This document shows positions 17,626 to 27,032 of a stretch of 64,000 nt of DNA, piece after piece. The stretch's first letter is position 1. Every line of letters starts with the position of its first letter. The translations under genes were made by a program, and so were the position numbers. The stretch comes from JBBEBE01 sp040882505 (lineage in GTDB: Bacteria > Bacteroidota > Rhodothermia > Balneolales > Balneolaceae), in assembly GCA_040882505.1 (NCBI GenBank), contig JBBEBE010000006.1, forward strand, positions 62,001 through 126,000, given 5' to 3'. The notes beneath the pieces are model-generated. The model did not search any database, was not told where the DNA came from, and worked only from the letters and a program-made list of their open reading frames with translations.

Positions 17626-19890
17626 ATGGACTCTACACGTCGACTCTACAGCGCCAACGAACGGACCGGATGGTCTTCTCCCCCGGTGGGTTCACGCAAA
17701 CGTACAAATTATTGGATCTGGTTGTCGCTGTTGCTGGTTGCCTGCACCTCTCCTCCGGACATCCAACAGACCGATTGGACGATCTACCGTGGGGATGAGC
17801 AGAGTCGGGCCTGGTCCTCTCTGGCTCAGATTGACCGAGAGAATGTGCATCATCTCGAGGTCGCCTGGAGCTACCGATCGGGAACCGAAACCAACAGCGG
17901 GAGCCAATCGAACCCGATTCGCATCGGGAATCGCCTATTCGTCGTGACTCCCGGTGTGATGGTGGCCTCCCTCGACCCTGAAAATGGCGAGGAGCAGTGG
18001 CTCTTTGATCCCAACGAAGGGGACGAACCCGATTCCGGAGTGGTGCGCGGGGTTTCCCATTGGAGCGACGGAGAGGAGGAGCGAATCTTCTTTACCCCCG
18101 GCTTTCGTCTCTATGCCTTGAATCCGGAGACGGGCACACCCGTTCCGGAGTTTGGGAACGGAGGCTGGATCGATCTGCGGGAAGGGATGGATCGGGACCC
18201 GGAGGAGATCTCCGTGCGTGCAAGCTCACCCGGGATGGTGGTGGGGGACCGGATCATTCTCGGATCGACCGTGGGCACCGGATCTCCGGGGGATATACGA
18301 GCCTATGACGTCCGGACCGGGGAGATGGTCTGGCGGTTTCGTCTGCTTCCGCAACCCGGCGAACCGGGATGGGAGACCTGGCCCGACGGGGAGAATGTGA
18401 CGGGGGCCGGCGGACCCAACAACTGGGGCGGAATGAGTCTGGATCGGGAACGAGGGGTCCTCTATTTCGGAACCGCCACGGTGAATCCCGACTTCTATAC
18501 ACCGGGGACACGCGGACGTGGAGAACATCTGTTCGGGAATTCGATCCTGGCCCTGGATGCCGAGACCGGGGAGCGGCTGTGGCATTATCAGACCATTCGC
18601 CACGATCTTTGGGACTACGACCTGCCGGCGCCGCCGGTTCTCTTTACGACCGAGCGGGACGGAGAGAGGGTCGATGCTCTGGCAGCTGTGACCAAGCAGG
18701 GGTTCACCTACGTGTTGAACCGGGAGACCGGCGAACCTCTCTTTCCAATCGAGGAACGCCCGTTTCCGCGCTCGCCCATCCCCGGAGAGATCACCTGGCC
18801 CACACAACCCATTCCGACCCTTCCCGAACCCTTTACACGGCAATATCTGAGCGAAGCGGATCTGACCGAACGTACGCCTGAAGCCCACGCCTACGCCCTC
18901 CAGCGATTCCGTGAGGTCCATTACGAGGGACTCTATACGCCTCCGTCGACGACCGAAACACTTCGCTACCCCTCGACACAGGGGGGAGCCAACTGGGGAG
19001 GAGCATCCCTGGATCCCCGGACCAACTGGCTCTATGTAAACGCCAATGAATACGGGAACACCATTCGGTTGCAGCCTCTTGACGACGACGAACTCGCTGG
19101 AGAGCCGCTCGGGGAGCGATCCGGGCGTGCGCTCTACCGCACTTACTGCGCAAGCTGTCACCACCCCGACTCGGAATTCCCCTCACTCGAGGGAGTGGCC
19201 GAACGGAGACGTGCCGGGCAGATTCAGACGTTGCTGGCCAGAGGACAGGGATTCATGCCGGCTTTCCCGCAACTGGGAGAAGAGGAAACGGGCCGTTTGA
19301 TCCAGTATGTACGTGAAGAGATCTCGCAGACTGGCGCGCCGGAACATCTGGCTGTGCAGGGGTCCCGTACAGACGACGGGTCGGGGATTCCACAGACCGA
19401 CTCCGACTCCCTCAACGACCCTTTGACCGCTCGATACCGGGTCGAGTACGCCTACAACCACTTTCTGGATGAAGAGGGCTATTTCGCAACCAAACCGCCG
19501 TGGGGATCCCTCAATGCGATCAATTTGACGACCGGCAAGATCGAGTGGAAAGTTCCACTCGGCGAGTACGAGGCCCTGCGCAAGCAGGGAATCCCGCCCA
19601 CCGGAACCAAGAACTACGGGGGCAGCATCGTGACAGCCGGAGGGCTGATCTTCATCGCCGGGACGAGTGACCGGAAGATTCGCGCCTTCCACAGCGAGAC
19701 GGGCGAGATGCTCTGGGAGCATGAACTGCCGGCTCCCGGGGGAGCCCTTCCGGCCACTTACGAGGTGGAAGGTGTGCAGTACCTGGTCATTACGGCGACC
19801 GGCGGACGCGTCGAAGAGGCCGCCGTCGAGTATGTGACCAGTGATCACGTGATCGCTTTCCGTTTGCCTCCCAAAGGGAATGAGTTGTAA
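17626..19890 (+). CDS. PQQ-dependent dehydrogenase lipoprotein with inserted cytochrome c domain
   Basis: 754 residues. A lipoprotein signal (WIWLSLLLVACTSPP) anchors it in the envelope. The body is a PQQ beta-propeller with repeated Trp-docking patterns such as GVLYFGTATVNPDFYTPG, LWHYQTIRHDLWDYDLPAPP and TGTKNYGGSIVTAGG, as in quinoprotein glucose and alcohol dehydrogenases. Between propeller blades there is a cytochrome c domain: CASCH binds heme and GFMPAF supplies the axial Met, so electrons can leave without a separate cytochrome. An open frame extends upstream to 16990, but that part overlaps the opposite-strand regulator genes and precedes the signal peptide. No pqq synthesis genes are in the window. 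The substrate is probably a sugar or alcohol. Confidence 0.9.
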   Translation: MDSTRRLYSANERTGWSSPPVGSRKRTNYWIWLSLLLVACTSPPDIQQTDWTIYRGDEQSRAWSSLAQIDRENVHHLEVAWSYRSGTETNSGSQSNPIRIGNRLFVVTPGVMVASLDPENGEEQWLFDPNEGDEPDSGVVRGVSHWSDGEEERIFFTPGFRLYALNPETGTPVPEFGNGGWIDLREGMDRDPEEISVRASSPGMVVGDRIILGSTVGTGSPGDIRAYDVRTGEMVWRFRLLPQPGEPGWETWPDGENVTGAGGPNNWGGMSLDRERGVLYFGTATVNPDFYTPGTRGRGEHLFGNSILALDAETGERLWHYQTIRHDLWDYDLPAPPVLFTTERDGERVDALAAVTKQGFTYVLNRETGEPLFPIEERPFPRSPIPGEITWPTQPIPTLPEPFTRQYLSEADLTERTPEAHAYALQRFREVHYEGLYTPPSTTETLRYPSTQGGANWGGASLDPRTNWLYVNANEYGNTIRLQPLDDDELAGEPLGERSGRALYRTYCASCHHPDSEFPSLEGVAERRRAGQIQTLLARGQGFMPAFPQLGEEETGRLIQYVREEISQTGAPEHLAVQGSRTDDGSGIPQTDSDSLNDPLTARYRVEYAYNHFLDEEGYFATKPPWGSLNAINLTTGKIEWKVPLGEYEALRKQGIPPTGTKNYGGSIVTAGGLIFIAGTSDRKIRAFHSETGEMLWEHELPAPGGALPATYEVEGVQYLVITATGGRVEEAAVEYVTSDHVIAFRLPPKGNEL

Positions 19891-20001
19891 GTTGAACTCG
19901 GATGCATTCGATAACTCTCACAAGAAAGGATTTAACCGGCGCACGGGACCGTGTCGACGGGCAGTCGGTGTTCTTTCTTCGAATGAATAACCCACCCTGC
20001 C

Positions 20002-20943
20002 ATGACTTTCAACAAACGATACTGGACTCTCCAGGCGTTGCACGCCATCGCACTTCTCTTCGCTCTCTACCCGCTGGTTCTCTATCTGGGGAGCAGTCAG
20101 AGTGACCTGCGAGTCGCTCTTCCAGCGTCCGTTTTGATCATGTTTACACTGATCATTTCGATGATCGCGCTGAGGAAAAACCACCTGCGCAATCGCTCGC
20201 TTTTTGATCAACTCCAAACGGCAAATCAGGATCTGGTCCGCGCCCGGGAGACCGAGAGGATGATCAACCGCTATCTGAACATCGCCACGCACGATATTCG
20301 CAACCCGCTTCAAGTGATTCTCTCGTGCAGCGAGATGTTGCACGAGGCGAAGGAGACTCAGGCAGAGATGCAGCACGAGCTCACCGGATATATCGCACAG
20401 TCTGGCAAGCGGATTCTGCAGATGGTCGAGGAGATGCTCGACATCCAGAAGATGAAACATGCCGGCATCGATATCCGGCTCAGGGAATTCCGGATCCACG
20501 AAATTCTGGACGGGTTGGTCTACTCCTACCGTGGATTGGCCAAAGAGAAAGATATCCGGATCCAGTTGATCGACGAATTGCGGGACGAAACCTACACGGT
20601 GGACAAGGAGGTCTTTCTGCAGGCGGCCGACAACCTGCTCTCCAATGCGATCAAATACTCACCCAACGGAACCAAGGTCCAGATCGAACTTCTCGTGGAA
20701 AGCGACGGTTCTCTCCGTCTCGACGTGCGTGACGAGGGTCCGGGCATTACTCTTGCAGAGCAGACGAAACTCTTTCAACCCTTCGAACGGACCTCGAACA
20801 AACCGACCGGAGACGAGGTGAGTACCGGACTGGGGCTCTCCATCGTCAAGGAGCGGGTACAGGCAGCCGGTGGAACCATTCGGTGCGAGAGTATATCCGG
20901 ACAAGGCTCCACGTTCATTGTTACGTTTCCCCAGACGGGTTAA
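20002..20943 (+). CDS. Membrane histidine kinase without a large sensor domain
   Basis: 313 residues. Two N-terminal membrane helices (about 9-30 and 38-58) are joined by a very short loop, so sensing must be within the membrane or through partners. A coiled linker leads to a HisKA helix with the phosphoacceptor His in IATHDIRNPLQVI, then N-box NLLSNAIKYS, G1 DEGPGITLAEQ and G2 STGLGLSIVKE. It follows the PQQ dehydrogenase on the same strand after 111 bp. No response regulator is adjacent, so it is an orphan; the single-domain receivers at 14073 and 17164 are possible partners. Confidence 0.9.
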   Translation: MTFNKRYWTLQALHAIALLFALYPLVLYLGSSQSDLRVALPASVLIMFTLIISMIALRKNHLRNRSLFDQLQTANQDLVRARETERMINRYLNIATHDIRNPLQVILSCSEMLHEAKETQAEMQHELTGYIAQSGKRILQMVEEMLDIQKMKHAGIDIRLREFRIHEILDGLVYSYRGLAKEKDIRIQLIDELRDETYTVDKEVFLQAADNLLSNAIKYSPNGTKVQIELLVESDGSLRLDVRDEGPGITLAEQTKLFQPFERTSNKPTGDEVSTGLGLSIVKERVQAAGGTIRCESISGQGSTFIVTFPQTG

Positions 20944-20990
20944 CCAGCCCGGTGCCTCTTTTCCCGGCCGGAAACGGGTTCAACCCGGAC

Positions 20991-21037
20991 TTGCGACTAT
21001 TTGCCCTTTCTCTGATACTATATGGCGCCCGGGCGCC
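20991..21037 (+). promoter_or_regulatory. Candidate promoter and GC-rich palindrome before the peptide-ABC operon
   Basis: TTGCGA at 20991-20996 and GATACT at 21014-21019 are separated by 17 bp, a plausible sigma-70-type promoter. It is followed at 21024-21037 by the perfect 14-bp palindrome GGCGCCCGGGCGCC, which would sit at or just after the transcription start. The palindrome could be an operator or a 5' hairpin. The site lies between the kinase stop and the substrate-binding-protein start. Confidence 0.4.
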
Positions 21038-21068
21038 CGGTCCAATTAACCCAACAAACGAGAGATTG

Positions 21069-22679
21069 ATGAGTCGACGTCACACCTGTACAGGGGTCCT
21101 GTTTTGGATTCTGATCGTTGCCACCGCCTGTAGCTCCTCCGAATCACCGGGCCGAACCGGTAGCGTCGTGGTTGTGGAATTGGCAGACATGGAGAAGCCG
21201 ATGCCGCTCATCTCCGAATCGTCTCTGGATAACGAATTACAGGGGATCATGTACCGATCCCTTCTTTCGGCAGCCTGGATCGACGGGGAGTTGGTCTATC
21301 AGACTGCCGAGGAGTCGCCCATGGCATTGGCTCGAGCCTGGGAGTATGCCGGAGAGGACTCTTCGGCGATTCGCTACCATTTGGTTGCCGATGCTGTCTG
21401 GTCCGACGGCATGCCCGTCACGGCGCACGATGCGAAGTGGACCCTCGAGACTCAGGGTGATCCGAGAACGGCTTCTCCCCGGCAGGATTACAATCGGCAG
21501 ATCGACGAGGTGGTTGCCGAGAATGACACCACGCTGCTCGTGCAGTTTCACCGGGCCTATCCGGAGATGCTCTTCCATTCGGCGGGAAGCGTGGCCCCCC
21601 GCCATCTCTACGAGGAGACCTCCCCTGATCAACTTCGCAGCCACCCTGCGCTGCTCGATCCGGCCGAACATCTGGTCGTGAGTGGACCGTACCGGATTGC
21701 CAATTGGCGTCGCGGCGAGCGTGTCATTCTGGAGCCAAATCCCCGGTTCCATCCCCGGCCGAAGATTGGGCGACTCATTTTTCGCATCATTCCGGAGCAG
21801 ACCACACGACTCATCGAGTTTCAGACGGGGAACGTCGACATGGTGAGCCTTCCGTTCGACCGGGTCGAAGAGATTGAGCAAGCCCCTCACCTGCGCATCG
21901 AGACGCGTGAGAAACGATTCTACGACTACGTCTCCTACAACCCCCGCGCCCACGACTTTCTGGCCGAACCAGAGATTCGTCGGGCTCTCGGTCTGGCCAT
22001 TGACCACGAGGGGCTTCTCGCCTCGCTCTCGATGGAGCGGTATGCCGTACCTGCCGGGGGACCCTACCCGCCTATTTTTCGGGACCTGTATGATCCGGAG
22101 GCGCATGCCCCTCTCCCGTACGATCCGGATCAGGCGCGCGAAATTCTGGACTCACACGGCTGGATGCCTGGCGGGGACGGTATCCGGACCCGGGACGGGG
22201 AGCGCCTCGCCTTTACCCTGGCGACCAACGCCGGGAATCAGCGTCGGGCAGATATCGCCGAGATGGTTCAGCAGCAGTGGCGTCAAATCGGGATGGATGT
22301 GGACATTCGTATCGTGGAGAGCAATACCTTTTTCGAGCAGCTGACGCAGCGCGATTTCGAGGCAGCCATTGCCGGTTGGGGCGTGGGCCTCTCCCCCGAC
22401 ATTCAGAGCGTTTGGGGCGATCCCGCGTTGCCGTTCAACTATGTGAGTTACGACAACCCGCAGGCACGCGAGTTGATGGAACAAGCGCTCTCGCAGCGAA
22501 CCGAGGAAGAGGCGGCCGACTATTGGCGGCAGGCAGCCAGCCTGATCATCGAGGATCAGCCGTACACCTGGCTCTACTACTTTGACGGCCTGGTGGGGGT
22601 GAACAACCGACTGCGGGGAACCACAATCAATACCCTCGGTACCTACCAACGAATTTGGGAGTGGGAGCTCGCGCAGTAA
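21069..22679 (+). CDS. Oligopeptide-type ABC substrate-binding lipoprotein (SBP_bac_5)
   Basis: 536 residues from the ATG at 21069, which is preceded by GAGAG. The leader ends in ILIVATACSSS, a lipobox, so the protein is membrane-anchored in the periplasm. The fold is that of family-5 solute-binding proteins (DppA/OppA/NikA): VWSDGMPVTAHDAKWTLE near the N-terminus, GPYRIANWRRGERVILEPNP, and EIRRALGLAIDHEGL. It probably captures peptides, although nickel- or opine-binding relatives exist. It is the first gene of a five-gene operon; the permease gene starts 1 bp after its stop. Confidence 0.92.
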   Translation: MSRRHTCTGVLFWILIVATACSSSESPGRTGSVVVVELADMEKPMPLISESSLDNELQGIMYRSLLSAAWIDGELVYQTAEESPMALARAWEYAGEDSSAIRYHLVADAVWSDGMPVTAHDAKWTLETQGDPRTASPRQDYNRQIDEVVAENDTTLLVQFHRAYPEMLFHSAGSVAPRHLYEETSPDQLRSHPALLDPAEHLVVSGPYRIANWRRGERVILEPNPRFHPRPKIGRLIFRIIPEQTTRLIEFQTGNVDMVSLPFDRVEEIEQAPHLRIETREKRFYDYVSYNPRAHDFLAEPEIRRALGLAIDHEGLLASLSMERYAVPAGGPYPPIFRDLYDPEAHAPLPYDPDQAREILDSHGWMPGGDGIRTRDGERLAFTLATNAGNQRRADIAEMVQQQWRQIGMDVDIRIVESNTFFEQLTQRDFEAAIAGWGVGLSPDIQSVWGDPALPFNYVSYDNPQARELMEQALSQRTEEEAADYWRQAASLIIEDQPYTWLYYFDGLVGVNNRLRGTTINTLGTYQRIWEWELAQ

Positions 22680-22680
22680 G

Positions 22681-23667
22681 ATGTGGATCTACGCCCTGAA
22701 ACGCATCCTTGGCGCCGTTCCGCTCATTCTCGGCATTCTGACGCTCATCTTTTTTGTGATGCATCTGGCCCCCGGGGACCCGATGGCGCGTTATTTCAAT
22801 CCGAATGTGAGTCCGGAGGTGATCGAGCAGATGCGCAGCAATCTGGGGCTTGATCAACCGGTTCACATCCAGTACCTGAAATGGATGGGTGGATTTTTGA
22901 CCGGAGATTTCGGCTACTCGCTCACACAGATGCGACCGATTGCAGACATCTTGCCCGGTGTGATCTGGAACACGTTGCAGCTGACCATTCTGACACTCTT
23001 TCTGATGTTTCTGATCGGGATGGGCATCGGGATTGTACAAGCGGTTCGTCAATACTCGAAGCTGGACAACTCGCTCACGTTCGGAGCCCTCTTTTTCTAT
23101 TCGATGCCCTCGTTTTGGTTCGGTCTGATGCTCATCCTGGTCTTTTCACTCTGGGCCGTGCAGTGGGGCTGGCCCGTGAGCCTTCCGGCTTCGGGAATCA
23201 CCAGCGTGGATTACGATCTGATGAACGGGTGGGAGAAGTTCATCGACCGATTGCGCCACCTGATTCTTCCCTCGACGGCGCTGGCCGTGGGCGCATCGGC
23301 GAGCATTGCCCGATACATGCGCAGCTCCATGCTCGAAGTGATCCACCAAGACTACATTCGCACCGCGCGTGCCAAAGGTCTCTCTGAATTTTCCGTGATC
23401 TACAAGCACGGGTTGCGAAACGCGCTCATTCCGATCGTGACGCTGTTCGGGCTCTCCTTGCCCTACCTTCTCTCCGGCGCCGTGCTCATCGAGATCGTCT
23501 TCGCCTGGCCGGGAATGGGGCGGTTGAGTGTGGATGCGATCTTCCAGCGCGACTACCCGCTCATCATGGCGACCAGTTTCATCTTCGCGACCATGGTGGT
23601 ATTGGGCAATCTGCTGGCCGACCTGCTGTATGCGGTCGTCGACCCGCGAATCCGGACGGAGGGGTAG
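22681..23667 (+). CDS. Peptide ABC transporter permease, DppB/OppB-like
   Basis: 328 residues with about six membrane helices and the N-terminal signature YALKRILGAVPLILGILTLI of DppB-type permeases. The conserved loop contacting the ATPase is DYIRTARAKGLSEFSVIYKH (the EAA motif), followed by GLRNALIPIVTLFG. C-terminal VDPRIRTEG is also typical. It forms the channel heterodimer with the next gene product. The gene lies 1 bp after the binding-protein gene and 3 bp before the second permease gene. Confidence 0.94.
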   Translation: MWIYALKRILGAVPLILGILTLIFFVMHLAPGDPMARYFNPNVSPEVIEQMRSNLGLDQPVHIQYLKWMGGFLTGDFGYSLTQMRPIADILPGVIWNTLQLTILTLFLMFLIGMGIGIVQAVRQYSKLDNSLTFGALFFYSMPSFWFGLMLILVFSLWAVQWGWPVSLPASGITSVDYDLMNGWEKFIDRLRHLILPSTALAVGASASIARYMRSSMLEVIHQDYIRTARAKGLSEFSVIYKHGLRNALIPIVTLFGLSLPYLLSGAVLIEIVFAWPGMGRLSVDAIFQRDYPLIMATSFIFATMVVLGNLLADLLYAVVDPRIRTEG

Positions 23668-23670
23668 GGA

Positions 23671-24798
23671 ATGGCAGATCCGAACGTAATCACTTTCGTG
23701 GATCGGGTTCTCCCGGGGTGGCAGAAGTGGCGCAGGGAAGGCCGACAGGAAGGGGCGATCTGTCTGCTCTTCTGGCTGGGGGGCTGGGTGCTTCTGTTTG
23801 CAAGCCTGGATCGGATCACCGGTTTTTTTGATCAACGGCATGTGCAGACAGACCAATGGGTGGCCATGGGGACCCTGTTTCTCATGATCTCCGGAAGTTG
23901 GTTCTGGAATGCACGATCCCGAAGCCGCGTGTACAATCCGGACCGGGGCGTCTCGCAATGGGAGCTGGCCGGCCATCGGTTTCGACGCAACCAACTGGCC
24001 GTAAGCGGAATGTGGCTCATGGTCTTCCTCTACGTGATCACGCTGCTCACGCCTCTGATTGCTCCGTATGATCCAATCGCACAAGGCGATATTGTGGCCA
24101 CTCGTTTTCGGCCTCCGTCGGGCGAGTACTGGCTGGGCACCGACCGGTTTGGTCGCGATATCCTGACCCGTATTCTTTACGGGGCACGTATTTCGCTCAG
24201 TATCGGATTCATTGCCGTGGGGATCGGGCTGCTGCTCGGGATGCTGATCGGCGCGACGGCCGGGTACTACGGGCGCTGGATCGACCGGCTCCTGATGCGA
24301 CTGACCGATACCATGCTCGCGTTTCCCCGGCTGGTATTGCTTATTTTGGTGATCGCCCTCTTCGAACCTTCCATCTTTCTGGTCATTACGGTTCTCGGTG
24401 TCACCGGGTGGATGGGAATCGCCCGTATTGTCCGTGGCGAGGTCCTTGCCCTCAAGGAGCGGGAGTATATTCAGGCAGCCCGGGCCCTCGGCATGGGCGA
24501 TCTTCGCATTATCACACGGCACATCCTGCCCGGAATTCTGGCGCCGATTATTGTCTATGCCACCCTTGGAATCGGCAATACGATTCTGCTCGAGGCGGGC
24601 CTTTCGTTTCTGGGACTGGGCGTGCAGCCGCCCACACCCAGTTGGGGAAACATGATTTCACAAGGGCGGGATGCCCTGACCAACGCCTGGTGGATCGCCA
24701 CCTTTCCCGGACTGGCGATTGTTTTTACCGTGATGGCCTTCAATTTTTTGGGCGACGGACTGCGCGACGCCCTGGACCCGAAACAGTCGAACGGATGA
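23671..24798 (+). CDS. Peptide ABC transporter permease, DppC/OppC-like, with N-terminal extension
   Basis: 375 residues, longer than the roughly 280-300 usual for DppC. The first 100 or so residues form an extension with two hydrophobic segments (about 28-46 and 62-82). The normal DppC core follows: LIAPYDPIAQ, GTDRFGRDILTRILYGARIS, the EAA loop EYIQAARALGMGDLRIITRH, and LSFLGLGVQPPTPSWGNMI. The core pairs with the DppB-like permease. Its stop overlaps the start of the first ATPase gene (ATGA). The purpose of the extension is unknown. Confidence 0.93.
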   Translation: MADPNVITFVDRVLPGWQKWRREGRQEGAICLLFWLGGWVLLFASLDRITGFFDQRHVQTDQWVAMGTLFLMISGSWFWNARSRSRVYNPDRGVSQWELAGHRFRRNQLAVSGMWLMVFLYVITLLTPLIAPYDPIAQGDIVATRFRPPSGEYWLGTDRFGRDILTRILYGARISLSIGFIAVGIGLLLGMLIGATAGYYGRWIDRLLMRLTDTMLAFPRLVLLILVIALFEPSIFLVITVLGVTGWMGIARIVRGEVLALKEREYIQAARALGMGDLRIITRHILPGILAPIIVYATLGIGNTILLEAGLSFLGLGVQPPTPSWGNMISQGRDALTNAWWIATFPGLAIVFTVMAFNFLGDGLRDALDPKQSNG

Positions 24799-25907
24799 GT
24801 CGCCCCAAACCCGAACATACCGCGTTACCGACCGAGCCGTTGCGCGAGAACGATCTCTCGGGTCGAACCGGCCGACGGCGTGCGCCGGAGCCGATCCTCC
24901 AGGTGAGGCATCTGAGAACATGGTTTCATGGAGAGTCGAGCATTGCCCGAGCGGTAGACGGGGTCAATCTGGAGATTGCACCGGGCGAGACGGTCGGGTT
25001 GGTGGGCGAATCGGGATGCGGGAAGTCGGTCACATCGCTCTCGATCATGGGACTGATCCCCTCTCCACCCGGCGAGATCCAGCCCGGGTCGAGTATCCGT
25101 TTTCGCAGAGAGTCGGAGTGGGAAGAGCTCGTGGGCGCCCCCGCGGAGCGGATGCGTGCGATTCGCGGCAACGAGATTGCCATGATCTTTCAGGAACCGA
25201 TGACCGCATTGAACCCGGTTTTCACCATTGGTCGGCAGATTACAGAAGCGATTCGCCTGCACCGGGGGGCGAGTCGAAGAGCGGCGAACGAGCGGGCAGC
25301 CGATCTGTTGAACCGGGTGGGCATCTCCCGCCCGTATGAACGGCTCAAGGAGTATCCCCACCAACTTTCGGGAGGCATGCGGCAGCGTGTGATGATTGCC
25401 ATGGCGCTGGCGTGCGACCCGAAACTATTGATTGCCGACGAGCCGACGACGGCACTCGATGTGACCATTCAGGCGCAGATCCTGGATCTGCTGAATGAAC
25501 TGCAGGAGGAGATGGGCATGGCGATCTTGATGATTACCCACGATTTGGGGGTGGTGGCCGAGACGTGTGACCGGGTGATGGTGATGTATGCCGGTCAGGT
25601 GGTCGAAGAGGGCCCGGTGGCCCCGTTTTTCGATCGACCAGCACATCCCTACAGTGAGGGTCTGCTTGAATCGATTCCCCGATTGGACCGGCCAAAGACC
25701 TCTTTGTCGGTGATTCCGGGCTCGGTTCCATCGCCGGAGCGGTGGCCGGTCGGATGCCGGTTCCATTCCCGGTGTCCATACGCCTGGGAAGCGTGTAGGG
25801 AGGGCGCCGTCGAGATGATGGATCGGACGGGAGAGCGGAAGGTGCGTTGTCTTCTGGAGAAGGATCCGGCGCGGCGAATGGGAATGAAGCCGAAGAGGGA
25901 GGTGTGA
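24795..25907 (+). CDS. Peptide ABC transporter ATPase, DppD/OppD-like
   Basis: 370 residues from the ATG at 24795, which overlaps the permease stop. Walker A is GESGCGKS, the signature is QLSGGMRQR, Walker B is LLIADEPTTALD, and the switch His is in MILMITHDLGV. The C-terminal oligo_HPY region has its Cys-rich pattern CRFHSRCPYAWEACREG. A polar 35-residue N-terminal tail precedes the first strand. The open frame upstream of 24795 runs through the permease gene in another frame and is not coding. It works as a heterodimer with the following ATPase. Confidence 0.94.
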   Translation: MSRPKPEHTALPTEPLRENDLSGRTGRRRAPEPILQVRHLRTWFHGESSIARAVDGVNLEIAPGETVGLVGESGCGKSVTSLSIMGLIPSPPGEIQPGSSIRFRRESEWEELVGAPAERMRAIRGNEIAMIFQEPMTALNPVFTIGRQITEAIRLHRGASRRAANERAADLLNRVGISRPYERLKEYPHQLSGGMRQRVMIAMALACDPKLLIADEPTTALDVTIQAQILDLLNELQEEMGMAILMITHDLGVVAETCDRVMVMYAGQVVEEGPVAPFFDRPAHPYSEGLLESIPRLDRPKTSLSVIPGSVPSPERWPVGCRFHSRCPYAWEACREGAVEMMDRTGERKVRCLLEKDPARRMGMKPKREV

Positions 25908-25909
25908 GG

Positions 25910-26968
25910 ATGTCGGGCGACGAGAAGGGAAGAATCCGGGAACGGGAAGCGGACGCTGGTGTGGAGTCCCGGGAGGGGGCTGAACGGCGACCTTTGATGC
26001 AGGTGCGTGGGCTTAAAACCTGGTTTCCGGTCAAGGGTGGGGCATTTGGCCGGAAGGGCAAGATGTTGCGGGCGGTGGACGGGGTGTCGTTCGAGCTTCA
26101 GAGAGGAGAGACACTCGGGTTGGTCGGGGAGTCGGGGTGTGGCAAGACGACGGCAGGGCGGTCGATGTTGAGATTGGTGGAGGCGACGGAGGGGGAGGTG
26201 ATCTTTGACGGGGAGTCGGTTTTCGGGATGAACCGCCGCGAGCTTCGGGCCTTTCGCCGACGAGCCCAGATTATTTTTCAGGATCCATTCTCGTCGCTGA
26301 ATCCGCGCATGCCGATCGGGGCGATGCTCAAAGAGATTCTTCAGATTCACCGGCTGGTACCCAAGGAGCAGGAGGAGTCACGTGTGGCCGAACTTCTCGA
26401 CATGGTGGGCCTGCAACCCGAACACGCCTCGCACTATCCGCACCAATTCTCCGGGGGTCAACGACAGCGGATCGGGATCGCCCGTGCATTGGCGGTCGAA
26501 CCGGAGCTGATCATCTGTGACGAGCCGGTCTCGGCGCTCGATGTTTCGATCCAGGCACAGATCCTGAATCTTCTTCGCGATCTGCAGAAGCGGCTCGGCC
26601 TGACCTATCTGTTCATTGCCCATGACCTGTCCGTTGTGCGTCATCTCTGTGACCGGGTAGCGGTCATGTATTTGGGAAAAATTGTCGAACTCGCCCCGGC
26701 CGAAGCGCTCTACCGTCATCCGCGCATGCCGTATACCCGTGCACTGCTTTCGGCCGTTCCGGTACCGGATCCGACACGTGTTCGTCGTCGGGTTCCGCTC
26801 GAAGGGGATGTTCCCTCTCCGGTCGACCCCCCTTCCGGGTGTCCGTTTCATCCGCGCTGTCCGCATCCGAAGAAGGATGAACGGTGTCGTGCGCAGCGTC
26901 CCGCCCTGAATACCGTTGCCGATGGTCACATGGCGGCGTGTCACTATCCGTTGAATGAGGAATTTTGA
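25910..26968 (+). CDS. Peptide ABC transporter ATPase, DppF/OppF-like
   Basis: 352 residues from the ATG at 25910, 2 bp after the stop of the preceding ATPase gene. Walker A is GESGCGKTTAGRS, the Q-loop region is IIFQDPFSSLNPRM, the signature is FSGGQRQRIGIARALAV and Walker B is LIICDEPVSALDVS. The C-terminal domain carries GCPFHPRCPHPKKDERC, as in OppF/DppF. It completes the importer: one binding protein, two permeases and two ATPases. The N-terminal 25 residues are charged and probably unstructured. Confidence 0.94.
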   Translation: MSGDEKGRIREREADAGVESREGAERRPLMQVRGLKTWFPVKGGAFGRKGKMLRAVDGVSFELQRGETLGLVGESGCGKTTAGRSMLRLVEATEGEVIFDGESVFGMNRRELRAFRRRAQIIFQDPFSSLNPRMPIGAMLKEILQIHRLVPKEQEESRVAELLDMVGLQPEHASHYPHQFSGGQRQRIGIARALAVEPELIICDEPVSALDVSIQAQILNLLRDLQKRLGLTYLFIAHDLSVVRHLCDRVAVMYLGKIVELAPAEALYRHPRMPYTRALLSAVPVPDPTRVRRRVPLEGDVPSPVDPPSGCPFHPRCPHPKKDERCRAQRPALNTVADGHMAACHYPLNEEF

Positions 26969-27032
26969 TTCGCATTCGACATATTGCCCAACGGGATCAT
27001 GTGCAAAACGGGACAGAAGGCGTTGGCAGAGT

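Noticed and set aside
23146..24522. A 458-codon minus-strand frame across the permease genes
   Set aside because: It is an antisense shadow of the two DppB/DppC genes, rich in His, Pro, Gln and Arg with no recognisable domain.
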